Of a stretch of DNA of 64,000 nt, positions 5,715 to 13,990 are shown piece after piece. The stretch is from the NCBI GenBank assembly GCA_964355075.1, contig CAYHCF010000008.1, positions 38,361 through 102,360 of the forward strand, written 5' to 3'. Within the stretch, counting starts at the first letter, position 1. Each line of letters starts with the position of its first letter. The position numbers and the translations under genes were made by a program. The notes beneath the pieces were generated by a model. That model was not told the origin of the DNA, did no database searches, and saw only the letters and a program-made list of their open reading frames with translations. This DNA is from B1 sp964355075 (GTDB lineage Bacteria > Bacteroidota > Bacteroidia > UKL13-3).

Positions 5715-8141
5715 TTAAAAAGAACGTATGGCCCGAACTACCCCAAGGGTTGATTTAGCTGCTGAGGATTGTGTACTGGTGGAAAAATTCTGTATCCATG
5801 CATTTGTTTGATTCGCCTCGGTTGAGCTCCAGTAATTTCCGCTAAACCCGCCCACAACACCTTGTTGCCCAAATAATAAATTCAATTCAGATTTTGATGG
5901 CAAATACCAATCTCCATATGTTACTCCATTTACCGAAACAGAATATTCATTACAAACGGATGCTGCAAAAGCCCCAACACTAATATCCACTGTTGCCTGA
6001 TTCGCAATTCCAATTAATGTATTTGATTTTCCGGCTCCAACGCCATCTGCCCTGGCTCTGGTATTGATATTTGAACCACCGTACCACCGTACACCCGGGC
6101 TTCCAAACTGATCGGAGGTAGAAGAAATTAATCCATGTAAACCACCATCAAAAACAAAGAATACGATTCCGCCACCATAGCTTTCTCCAATATAATGAAC
6201 CGGGTGATTTACTACCGACCAATTAGCTCCATCACTTACCAATTGTATCAAATTATTTTTTACATCTAATCGTAAAGCTCCCGAAACAGCAGCATCAATG
6301 GTTTGACTTGAGGTAGTATTGATTGTAACTATTCCTGTGTTAATATTTTTTATCGTATAAATCCTGCCTGTAATTCCAACTGAGCTTGGTAGCGTTACTG
6401 AAAATGCAGAAGAATTATTACACAAAACAACCGAATAAGTATCATCTAAAGTTGTATTACTGGTTATGGTTGCAACGGCATGGGATGCACTGATTACACC
6501 GGTTGCAATGGTAATACCCCGGCCTGCTGTATAAGTTCCGGCCGGACCAATCAGGCTCAGTCCTGATCCCCAGGCTCCGGAGGTTTTAGGCCCATATAAC
6601 AGACTGGTTGCAGTATTAATATAAAAGTCACTGTCTTTACCTATACCTGCTGTTGGCGTAATTATTCCATTTAAAATTGTTTTTCCCTCGGCTCCCTGAA
6701 CTCCTTGTGGTCCTGTGGGGCCAATAAGACCCTGAGGTCCGACAATACTGGTTCCAACACCCCAATTTCCAAATGACTTTGGCCCAAAAATATCATAGGT
6801 TGATGTATTAATATAAAAATCTCCGTCCTTGCCTGTTGCGGGACCCGGGTCAACCGTTCCGTTTAAAAGAGATCTGCCCGCAGCACCCTGAGTACCGGTA
6901 GGTCCAATTAAACTTGCCGGAAATCCCCAACTGCCTCCTAAACTGGGTCCGAATAAATTGTAAGTAGAAGTATTTAGATAAAAATCGCCATCGTTTCCTG
7001 TACCGGGATTGGGATCAACAGGTCCATTTAAAACTGTTTTTCCATTTAAACCACTTACTCCAGTAGTTCCAATTGGGCCAGTTGCTCCGGTATTACCGGT
7101 AACTCCCTGGGGTCCAATCAGACTTATTCCACTTCCCCAGACACCTGCAGTTTTTGGACCATACAATTGGTTGGTCAGTGTATTAATATAAAAATCACCA
7201 TTTACTCCCAAAGAAACGAGAGGTGCCGTAATTCCATTCAAAATCGTTTTTCCATCTGTACCGGTAACTCCTGTAGCCCCGGTAGCTCCGGTCGGCCCTG
7301 TTGCTCCTTGTAGCCCCGTTGCACCAGTTGCACCTGCAGGTCCAACCAAACTTACACCTGCTCCCCATGTACCTGCGGTCTTGGGTCCAAAAATCTGATT
7401 GGTTAAGGTGTTTAGATAGAAATCGCCATTTACACCAATTGCAGCACCCGGAATAGTTGTTCCATTCAAAACGGTATTCCCATTTAATCCTGCAGGACCG
7501 GTTGCGCCATTGGCTCCGGATGCTCCGGTAGAACCCGTTGGACCTGTTGCTCCTGTTGCTCCGGCTGCTCCCGATACACCGGGCAAGCCCTGAAGACCTG
7601 ATGCACCATCTAAACCCGTTGGTCCGGTGGGTCCGGTCGGACCTTGAAGTCCATCAGCACCTGCCAAACCCGGAGGACCTTGAGGGCCTGTTGGACCAGC
7701 TGGCCCGGCTGTTCCATTTCCGGCATATAAGGCATAGGGTACACTTAATAATTCACTGGTTCCAACAATGGTATAATTTGTTCCTCCCAGAGGATCCGTT
7801 TCTGTTTTAATATAATACGGACCATTTGCCCAATCAATATCCTTGAAATAAGTTGTTCCTGTTGCAAATCCTCCTCCGATAAAAATAGTAACCAAACCAT
7901 TCTCATTAGTAGTTGGCGTATGGGTTTCAGCAAAAACAACTGTACCGCTCGGGCTTCCTTGAATAATGCTGGTAAGCATAGCCACATTTGTGTTTTTGAT
8001 TAACACATTGCTGGAATTTCTAATCACTGCCTGAAAGCTCATTTTAAATGGCGCTTGCGACCAAACATTGAAAGTAAACGTGGAGGAAATAAATACTATT
8101 AATAATATTCTTTTTAAGTTAAATCGGAATAAATTTTTCAT
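5715..8141 (-). CDS. collagen-like surface protein with DUF1566-like C-terminal domain
   Basis: The product is 808 residues. A signal peptide (residues 1-29, ending VWSQA) precedes a globular N-terminal domain (30-145, MSFQAVIRN to SVPYALYAGNG), which recurs in Bacteroidota surface proteins. Collagen-type Gly-X-Y triplets begin at about 146 (GPAGPTGPQGPPG). Five copies of a roughly 47-residue module follow (222-533), with a core like ILNG, GDFYINT, LYGPK, WGSG and SLIGP, separated by further Gly-X-Y linkers. Residues 540-650 look beta-rich, and 650-808 resemble DUF1566/FISUMP-type domains (WYLPSKSELN, YWSST, VRAIRSF). No T9SS domain is seen. It is probably exported and fibrous; its function is unknown. 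The small T9SS-sorted gene directly upstream is the likely operon partner. Confidence 0.8.
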   Translation of the reverse strand: MKNLFRFNLKRILLIVFISSTFTFNVWSQAPFKMSFQAVIRNSSNVLIKNTNVAMLTSIIQGSPSGTVVFAETHTPTTNENGLVTIFIGGGFATGTTYFKDIDWANGPYYIKTETDPLGGTNYTIVGTSELLSVPYALYAGNGTAGPAGPTGPQGPPGLAGADGLQGPTGPTGPTGLDGASGLQGLPGVSGAAGATGATGPTGSTGASGANGATGPAGLNGNTVLNGTTIPGAAIGVNGDFYLNTLTNQIFGPKTAGTWGAGVSLVGPAGATGATGLQGATGPTGATGATGVTGTDGKTILNGITAPLVSLGVNGDFYINTLTNQLYGPKTAGVWGSGISLIGPQGVTGNTGATGPIGTTGVSGLNGKTVLNGPVDPNPGTGNDGDFYLNTSTYNLFGPSLGGSWGFPASLIGPTGTQGAAGRSLLNGTVDPGPATGKDGDFYINTSTYDIFGPKSFGNWGVGTSIVGPQGLIGPTGPQGVQGAEGKTILNGIITPTAGIGKDSDFYINTATSLLYGPKTSGAWGSGLSLIGPAGTYTAGRGITIATGVISASHAVATITSNTTLDDTYSVVLCNNSSAFSVTLPSSVGITGRIYTIKNINTGIVTINTTSSQTIDAAVSGALRLDVKNNLIQLVSDGANWSVVNHPVHYIGESYGGGIVFFVFDGGLHGLISSTSDQFGSPGVRWYGGSNINTRARADGVGAGKSNTLIGIANQATVDISVGAFAASVCNEYSVSVNGVTYGDWYLPSKSELNLLFGQQGVVGGFSGNYWSSTEANQTNAWIQNFSTSTQSSAAKSTLGVVRAIRSF
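6543..7706 (-). repeat. collagen triplets and five tandem modules in the coding sequence
   Basis: This region encodes residues 146-533 of the collagen-like protein: Gly-X-Y triplets (rich in GPTGATG) alternating with five modules that each carry an LNG start, a GDFYxNT centre and an SLIGP or SxVGP end. Modules start near residues 222, 298, 368, 423 and 486. The copies differ at many positions, so they are old rather than freshly duplicated. Confidence 0.85.
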
Positions 8142-8147
8142 ATTAAT

Positions 8148-8627
8148 TTAGTTTTTTGTAATTTTAAATGTTTTAATTTCTGATTTCGAATCACATACTT
8201 TTAGAAAATAAGACGCTGAGGCGTATGAATCTAATGGTATTGAGGTTTCAGCAAGGAGTATTCCCTGTTTTAACAATAGTTTTCCATTCATGTCATAAAA
8301 TTCGAATGTATAATTTTCGGGATTCAAGCTTTCAATTTTTAATTTAAGAATATCATTGGTTGGGTTGGGATAAACACTTGCAGACAAATTAATCCGTTTC
8401 TCCTCTATACCCTGAACGATTAATATTTCATAGGGCTGTTGAACTCCTTGCGTAACCCTGCCACCTGCTCCCTGACTGCTGAGGCAATCAACCTGCCCGA
8501 CAGAATAGCTAACGGTACCCCCGCTTCCGGTCGCCATTCCCCCGGTTGGAAGGGTGGTTTGTTGAGCACTTACTATTCCGCACATGGAAATAAATAAGAT
8601 AAGCAATATTGTTTTCGTCATTTTCAT
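8148..8627 (-). CDS. small secreted protein with T9SS sorting domain
   Basis: The product is 159 residues. A signal peptide (ILLILFISMCGIVSAQ) is followed by a short Gly-rich domain with SYSVGQVDC and QGVQQPYEI, then a C-terminal T9SS type A domain (SVYPNPTNDILKLKIE to TFKITKN). From memory, proteins with SYSVGQV and QGVQQPYEI recur in Bacteroidota, often several per genome and often beside collagen-like proteins; no function is known to me. The collagen-like gene starts six bases after this stop, so the two probably form an operon. The start could also be the Met two codons later. It is likely surface-attached or released through T9SS. Confidence 0.75.
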   Translation of the reverse strand: MKMTKTILLILFISMCGIVSAQQTTLPTGGMATGSGGTVSYSVGQVDCLSSQGAGGRVTQGVQQPYEILIVQGIEEKRINLSASVYPNPTNDILKLKIESLNPENYTFEFYDMNGKLLLKQGILLAETSIPLDSYASASYFLKVCDSKSEIKTFKITKN

Positions 8628-8641
8628 TGAAGTTTAATAGA

Positions 8642-8649
8642 CAAATATA
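8642..8649 (-). promoter_or_regulatory. -7 box of the T9SS/collagen-like gene pair
   Basis: TATATTTG on the minus strand is an exact TAnnTTTG match, ending 14 bases before the start at 8627. The -33 element is not clear. The rest of the 228-base gap (8628-8855) is AT-rich and shows no gene or hairpin that I can support. Confidence 0.45.
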
Positions 8650-8855
8650 TAATTAATTGTTTATTGAATATAGAGTATTATTTGAACCCATGTTAATATC
8701 AAAACAAAATGAAGGCTTATAAAAACATCCAATAAACAGCTGGTATTACCTGAAAATGAATTAATAAGGAAAAAGGATTAACAAAAAAAGTGAAAACAGG
8801 AAATAAACGCATTAGCATTTATTAGACAATAGGAACGTATGTGCTATAAATGATA

Positions 8856-11012
8856 TTAAAGGTTCACCCCCATTTCATTCAACACATGTTGCGCTTTGGC
8901 CACTTTTTGCAATACCCATAAAACATAACGGATATCAACAGCAACACTCCTGCTATATGCTTCATTCCATGCATAATCATTGATCGTTGCTGTATAGGCT
9001 CTATCAAAATTAACTCCCACCAGATTTCCATCCGCATCTAAAACCGGACTACCACTATTCCCTCCGGTTGTATCTAAATTATAGAGGAAGTTAACCGGCA
9101 AATCATTTAAGGCAGGATTCATCAAAATACCATAGTCCTTTGCTGCATAAAGGTCTTTGATAAGCTGCATCAATTCAAAATCCTTACCATCTTCTTTTTC
9201 AATCACACCTGTTAAGGTGGTAAATGGTTTGTTCCACTCTCCATCGTTGGGATAATATCCTTTCACATACCCATAAGTAAACCGCAATGTTGAATTGGCA
9301 TCAGGTATAAATTGCTTTTGTTTAAAGGCACTTTTTGCATCCGTATACGCCGATAACAAACTATTTAGCGCTCCGTCTCTGGTACGATCTTCTTCATCAA
9401 AACGATTCATTTCTTCGTTCAATCCGGATGAAAGATTAATCAATCCGTCTTTGATTTCAAAAATATCATCGCTGCTATCCGCTAATAATTTCAGCATTAA
9501 TTTTGAATCGTTTAAGCGGGTTTGCTGGTAGAGTTTATCAACCTGCTTTTGTCTGGATTCAACACTTCCATACTGTTTGTAAAAATGGGTGACTGTTACC
9601 ACTTCATTTGAAGCGTTATTAGCATTGGCATCATTAAACATTTTCAGCAAGGCAGGTTTTTCAAATGAGGGATTCATTTGTCCGTATAATTTTTGAAAGG
9701 TGACCTTCAACCTTGGAATTTGCAATGCTAAAAATTTCGCCTTTTCTTCTTTCGATTTGAGTTTCAGATAAGCCCCCTTATAGTTACTTACCGCAGCTGC
9801 AAACTGAAGTGTTGGCAATACATTATACACATAATCATAAAATAAATTCCGGGGCGCAAATTTGATGATCTCCTCATATATTTTATTGATAGCAGGAACC
9901 ACATTCCCATATTGCTTTTTCAGCACAGGATCCGAATTGATAAAGCTTTGCATCCTTGATTCTTCTTCAAATTTTTTGGCAGTTAATCCTACCCTTCTGA
10001 AACCTTGTAATTTACCTTTATAATTTTTAGTTGTATTCGCCAACGACTTTATTCTTCCTGAATATTTTATTTGTAAACTATCGCTCCCTTTGCTCATTTC
10101 TTCCATTTGATTGATTTCCCAGTCAAATAAATCACTCACATATTTCAACATATACTCTTCATGATATTTGTAAAAAGACGCTGGCTGATTCCTAAATGTT
10201 CGTCCCGGATAACCCAAAATAAAAACATAATCATTTTCATTGATTCCCTGTACGTTTATTTTTAAATGACGAGCCGGCTTAAAAGGCACATTTTTTAGAT
10301 TATAATCAGCTGGAGTTCCATCGGGAGCAACATATGCACGCAAAAAAGCAAAATCTCCGCTGTGTCTGGGCCAAACCCAATTATCCCGTTCTCCGCCATA
10401 TTCGCCGATACTGCGGGCCGGAACATAAACCAATCGTACGTCTTTTAACATCTGATACCTGAATAACACATAAGTTCTTCCGGTAAACATTTCCGAAATC
10501 TCACATTGCAAACCCGGGTTCTTTTTGTTCTCTGCATCGTTAATTGTTTTTATGTTTTCTGAAATAATTTTCAATCGCTCCAATGGATTATTGGTACTTT
10601 GAGTACCCATTAAAACCTGACCGGAGACATCCATATAACTGGATGTAATTTTGCATACCAAACCTTTTGCCGGAGATTCCTGAGACCGGTCTTTTGCCAA
10701 AAATCCTTCCTTTATATAATTGTTTTGAACCGTACTGATAGCCTGAACAAAACCAAATGCACAATGATGATTGGTAACCAATAATCCATCTCCGGAAACA
10801 AAGGATCCGGTACATCCACCAACCCTTACAATGGCATCAACCAAACTCACTCCATTTGGATTGTATAAGGCAATAGGTTCCATGCGTAAACCCGCCTTTT
10901 TTAAATCAATATTTTTTAATTCGGATAAAGGAAATATACCTTCATCTGCTTTGTGGCTGCTTAGCAAAAACGTTGAGGCAAATGCAGCCATGAATAATAT
11001 TATTTTTTTCAT
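8856..11012 (-). CDS. S46 family dipeptidyl-peptidase, DPP11-like (Asp/Glu-specific)
   Basis: The product is 718 residues from the ATG at 11012, giving signal peptide MKKIILFMAAFASTFLL; a start 17 codons earlier would bury the signal. The catalytic His lies in TNHHCAFG near residue 70 and the catalytic Ser in TGGNSGSP (about Ser653). Eighteen residues after that Ser is Arg671 in NFDRAY. In Porphyromonas gingivalis DPP11 the Arg at the same +18 position sets preference for Asp or Glu at P1, whereas DPP7 has Gly. The enzyme should release acidic dipeptides from oligopeptides in the periplasm. It has a promoter-like TATATTCG about five bases before the start. Length and motifs fit the family well. 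Confidence 0.9.
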   Translation of the reverse strand: MKKIILFMAAFASTFLLSSHKADEGIFPLSELKNIDLKKAGLRMEPIALYNPNGVSLVDAIVRVGGCTGSFVSGDGLLVTNHHCAFGFVQAISTVQNNYIKEGFLAKDRSQESPAKGLVCKITSSYMDVSGQVLMGTQSTNNPLERLKIISENIKTINDAENKKNPGLQCEISEMFTGRTYVLFRYQMLKDVRLVYVPARSIGEYGGERDNWVWPRHSGDFAFLRAYVAPDGTPADYNLKNVPFKPARHLKINVQGINENDYVFILGYPGRTFRNQPASFYKYHEEYMLKYVSDLFDWEINQMEEMSKGSDSLQIKYSGRIKSLANTTKNYKGKLQGFRRVGLTAKKFEEESRMQSFINSDPVLKKQYGNVVPAINKIYEEIIKFAPRNLFYDYVYNVLPTLQFAAAVSNYKGAYLKLKSKEEKAKFLALQIPRLKVTFQKLYGQMNPSFEKPALLKMFNDANANNASNEVVTVTHFYKQYGSVESRQKQVDKLYQQTRLNDSKLMLKLLADSSDDIFEIKDGLINLSSGLNEEMNRFDEEDRTRDGALNSLLSAYTDAKSAFKQKQFIPDANSTLRFTYGYVKGYYPNDGEWNKPFTTLTGVIEKEDGKDFELMQLIKDLYAAKDYGILMNPALNDLPVNFLYNLDTTGGNSGSPVLDADGNLVGVNFDRAYTATINDYAWNEAYSRSVAVDIRYVLWVLQKVAKAQHVLNEMGVNL

Positions 11013-11072
11013 AGGGACGAATATACTAAAAATGTCCGGAGTGAGAAAAACTATCCGCTGCAAAGTCTGATT

Positions 11073-11777
11073 TCAATTTGCGATTTCGAACTTCCTCAAA
11101 CCCTGTATAGCATTACTTAATAAAATTTCATCGGCCTTGTTCAATTCACTCATTGAACAGGATTTTTCAATAACCTTATTTTGCCCCATAAAAACTTCCC
11201 GCATAATCCCTTCCACACATCCATCACTTAATGGCGGTGTAAACCATTGCCTGTTGATACGCCAAAATATATTTGAAGAGCTTGCCTCAATAATATTTCC
11301 TTTAGAATTTAATATGAGCGCATCATCTAACTCCTTTTCTCGTGCCCAGATACTTGCCATCACATATATTAATGAATTGCCTGATTTGATATTGGATAAA
11401 GGTCCCGGGGATTTCGTTTGTTCTTCAAAAACTCCGATTCGAAGCGGCTTTTCGGTAACTTTAGGTTCAAAAGGAAATACTTCAGTAATATATTCTATTT
11501 TATGCGAGTCGGGCAGGTAAAATCCATTGGCATTTCTGTAAACTACAAACCGTAATCTCAATATTTCAGAAGATTGGGGGTAATTTGTTCGATGATTTTT
11601 GACAGCTTCGCAAACCTCCTTTTCAAATATTTCGAAATCAAATTTCCTGAAATCGAATTTTAAAACCCTCATTCCATGCATCAAACGCTTATAATGTAGG
11701 GCTAAATATTGTGGTTCTATTCCCACAATCCGGATACTTTCGAAAAGCAAATCCCCATAAATATTTGAACGGTTCAT
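11073..11777 (-). CDS. pabC: class IV PLP aminotransferase, probably aminodeoxychorismate lyase
   Basis: The product is 234 residues, shorter than branched-chain aminotransferases and close to PabC. The PLP Lys is Lys131 in SNIKSGNS, followed by the fold-type IV segment DDALILNSKGNIIEASSSN. The N-terminus reads MNRSNIYGDLLFESIR, as in Bacteroidota proteins annotated as class IV lyases. The expected reaction is 4-amino-4-deoxychorismate to 4-aminobenzoate plus pyruvate for folate synthesis. No pabA or pabB is nearby, so the specificity is inferred from length and pattern only. It could alternatively be a D-amino-acid-type aminotransferase. It ends 61 bases upstream of the S46 start and may be co-transcribed with it. 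Confidence 0.7.
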   Translation of the reverse strand: MNRSNIYGDLLFESIRIVGIEPQYLALHYKRLMHGMRVLKFDFRKFDFEIFEKEVCEAVKNHRTNYPQSSEILRLRFVVYRNANGFYLPDSHKIEYITEVFPFEPKVTEKPLRIGVFEEQTKSPGPLSNIKSGNSLIYVMASIWAREKELDDALILNSKGNIIEASSSNIFWRINRQWFTPPLSDGCVEGIMREVFMGQNKVIEKSCSMSELNKADEILLSNAIQGLRKFEIAN

Positions 11778-11785
11778 AGAAATTA

Positions 11786-11815
11786 TTTGTTGGTAAAGGT
11801 AAAATCATACATTTG
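11786..11815 (+). promoter_or_regulatory. promoter of the thiolase gene
   Basis: TTTG at 11786-11789, an 18-base spacer and TACATTTG at 11808-11815 match the Bacteroidota promoter consensus closely. The start codon follows 32 bases later at 11848. Confidence 0.65.
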
Positions 11816-11847
11816 CCGCACAAAATTTTATTTAATATATTTTTATC

Positions 11848-13035
11848 ATGATGAAAACTGTTTATATTGTATCAGCTGCACGTACGCCAATTGGCGCATT
11901 CAATAGTTCTCTGGCAGCATTAAGTGCACCCCAATTAGGGGCTATTGCTATTAAAGGGGCTATTCAAAAAGCCGGAATCACACCTGAAATGATTCAGGAA
12001 GTGTTTATGGGAAATGTAATTTCAGCGGGTTTGGGTCAGGCACCAGCCACCCAAGCAATGATTTATTCCGGAATTCCCAATACGGTTCCTGCAACAGCCA
12101 TCAATAAGGTTTGTGCTTCGGGATCAAAAGCAATCATGATGGCAGCTCAAACCATTATGCTGGGTATTAATGATATTGTAATTGCAGGTGGAATGGAAAG
12201 TATGAGCAACGTGCCTTATTACTTAGACAAAGCCAGAAACGGTTACCGTATGGGACATGGAACTTTAGTTGACGGGATGATTAAAGATGGTTTGTGGGAT
12301 GTTTATAAAGATTTTCATATGGGTAGTGCTGCCGAAATTTGTGCCCGCGAATACAATATAACAAGGGAAGATCAGGATAACTTTGCAATTGAAAGCTATA
12401 CCCGTGCTCAGGCTGCCTACGCAAAAAATGCTTTTGCCGATGAGTTAGTTTCGGTGGAAATTCCGGTAAGAGGAAAAGATCCGATCATAGTAAGTGTGGA
12501 TGAAGAATACCTGAAAGTAAATTTCGAAAAGTTAAAGGCATTGAAGCCTGCCTTCGAAAAAGACGGAACCATTACTGCTGCTAATGCCTCAAAATTAAAT
12601 GATGGCGCAAGCGCCCTGGTTCTGATGAGTGAAGAAAAAGTAAAGGAATTGGGATTGAAACCTTTGGCAAAAATAATTGCTTTTGCCGATGCCGCCCAGG
12701 CTCCTGAATGGTTTTCGACTACCCCTTCCATTGCGATTCCAAAAGCACTAAAATGGGCAGGAATAGACATAAAAGATGTAGATTTTTTTGAATTAAATGA
12801 AGCCTTCTCGGTAGTGGGTTTAGTGAACATAAAATTATTAGGCTTGGATCCGAAAAAAGTAAATGTTTACGGTGGTGCCGTTGCTTTAGGCCATCCCATT
12901 GGAAGCAGCGGAGCTCGCATCGTTGGAACATTGGCAAATATCCTTCGTAAAGAAGGCGGCAAGTATGGAGTTAGCGGTATATGCAATGGTGGCGGTGGTG
13001 CCTCAGCGATTGTTATAGAAGCTGTGAATAACTAA
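11848..13035 (+). CDS. atoB: acetyl-CoA C-acetyltransferase (thiolase)
   Basis: The product is 395 residues, full length for the family. The nucleophilic Cys is Cys89 in NKVCASGSKA. NEAFSVV, ALGHPIGSSGARI (active-site His) and the second Cys in GICNGGGGAS are present near the C-terminus. It condenses two acetyl-CoA to acetoacetyl-CoA, or cleaves it. The -7 box (TACATTTGCC) resembles that of hbd at 2652, so thiolase and 3-hydroxyacyl-CoA dehydrogenase may be expressed together although 8 kb apart. Biosynthetic versus degradative use cannot be told from sequence. A strong terminator follows at 13069. Confidence 0.93.
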   Translation: MMKTVYIVSAARTPIGAFNSSLAALSAPQLGAIAIKGAIQKAGITPEMIQEVFMGNVISAGLGQAPATQAMIYSGIPNTVPATAINKVCASGSKAIMMAAQTIMLGINDIVIAGGMESMSNVPYYLDKARNGYRMGHGTLVDGMIKDGLWDVYKDFHMGSAAEICAREYNITREDQDNFAIESYTRAQAAYAKNAFADELVSVEIPVRGKDPIIVSVDEEYLKVNFEKLKALKPAFEKDGTITAANASKLNDGASALVLMSEEKVKELGLKPLAKIIAFADAAQAPEWFSTTPSIAIPKALKWAGIDIKDVDFFELNEAFSVVGLVNIKLLGLDPKKVNVYGGAVALGHPIGSSGARIVGTLANILRKEGGKYGVSGICNGGGGASAIVIEAVNN

Positions 13036-13068
13036 AGATTAAAAACAATTCCAGGTAATGTTATTTTG

Positions 13069-13100
13069 AAAGGCAATTCTTTGGGATTGCCTTTCTTTTT
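13069..13100 (+). terminator. rho-independent terminator after the thiolase gene
   Basis: A perfect 9-bp stem (AAAGGCAAT at 13069-13077, ATTGCCTTT at 13086-13094) with an 8-base loop is followed by CTTTTT. It lies six bases before the next start at 13106, so that gene would need readthrough or a promoter within this short gap. Confidence 0.85.
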
Positions 13101-13105
13101 ATAAA

Positions 13106-13981
13106 ATGATGAAAAATCTGAAAATACTGTTTTTACTGTTTTGGGTACTACTGGTCTTCAACCTGAAAGCCCAAAAATTAGATTCACTTTCTCTTGATAC
13201 GATATATAATTATGAAATCAGGCTGGCAGGTTTAGGGGAACAAATGGTGAGAAGCTTTGATGAAGATACCCGAATCACATCCGGAAAATATTTCATCAGA
13301 CATATGGCTCGTGCCCTCAAGATTAAAAATTCATTTTTTTATCCATTCGACTCCCTGAAAAATATAATGATTTTAAATGCCCCTGATAATTTTTTCAGAA
13401 TCATTACCTGGAATGTGGCTACCAATGATGAAAACTTTAGGTATTTTGGGGTCATTCAAATGAATCCTGAACTGATTTTAAAACTGAATAAAAAGAAGCT
13501 TATCTATAAAGATTATTATCCCTTAATAGACAGAAGCGATAGTGTTGATGATTTTTTGTTTAAAACCCTGGATACAGAGCATTGGTTTGGAGCCGCCTAC
13601 TATAAAATAATTAAAACTACATCTAAAAAAGTCGATTATTATACGGTCTTAGGCTGGGATGGATACGGACCAAAAACCAATCGGAAAATTGCAGATGTGA
13701 TCCTATTTAAAGAAGGCCGGCCTGTTTTTGGTTTCCCGATATTCGATTTGAAAAGAAAAGCCAAATTCTATCGGATGGTTTTTGAATTCAATAACAATGC
13801 AACCATGGCTTTGAAATATGATGAAAAAAAGAAAATACTGATATTTGAGAATATTATTCCGGACAAACCTGAAAATACGGGGATGTTTGAAAGCTATTAC
13901 CCGGATGGAAGCTTCGATTATTTAATTTGGAAAAAAGGGGGCTGGGAGAAACAGCCCGACGTGTTGGATAATTTTCAGTAG
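13106..13981 (+). CDS. secreted protein of unknown function
   Basis: The product is 291 residues, with a signal peptide at residues 2-23 (LKILFLLFWVLLVFNLKAQ). The mature part is rich in Asp, Lys and aromatic residues, and has a YYTVLGWDGYGP segment near residue 180 and an acidic-aromatic C-terminus (ESYYPDGSFDYLIWKKGGW). I recognise no catalytic motif; I believe similar proteins occur across Bacteroidota without an assigned role. It starts directly after the thiolase terminator and converges on the M1 peptidase gene with a 9-base gap. It is likely periplasmic or on the outer surface; no transmembrane segment is seen beyond the signal. Confidence 0.7.
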   Translation: MMKNLKILFLLFWVLLVFNLKAQKLDSLSLDTIYNYEIRLAGLGEQMVRSFDEDTRITSGKYFIRHMARALKIKNSFFYPFDSLKNIMILNAPDNFFRIITWNVATNDENFRYFGVIQMNPELILKLNKKKLIYKDYYPLIDRSDSVDDFLFKTLDTEHWFGAAYYKIIKTTSKKVDYYTVLGWDGYGPKTNRKIADVILFKEGRPVFGFPIFDLKRKAKFYRMVFEFNNNATMALKYDEKKKILIFENIIPDKPENTGMFESYYPDGSFDYLIWKKGGWEKQPDVLDNFQ

Positions 13982-13990
13982 CTATTAATT

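Noticed and set aside
7009..7810. Antisense frames within the collagen-like gene
   Set aside because: They arise from the repetitive GC-richer triplets; the sense frame is one long protein with a signal peptide.
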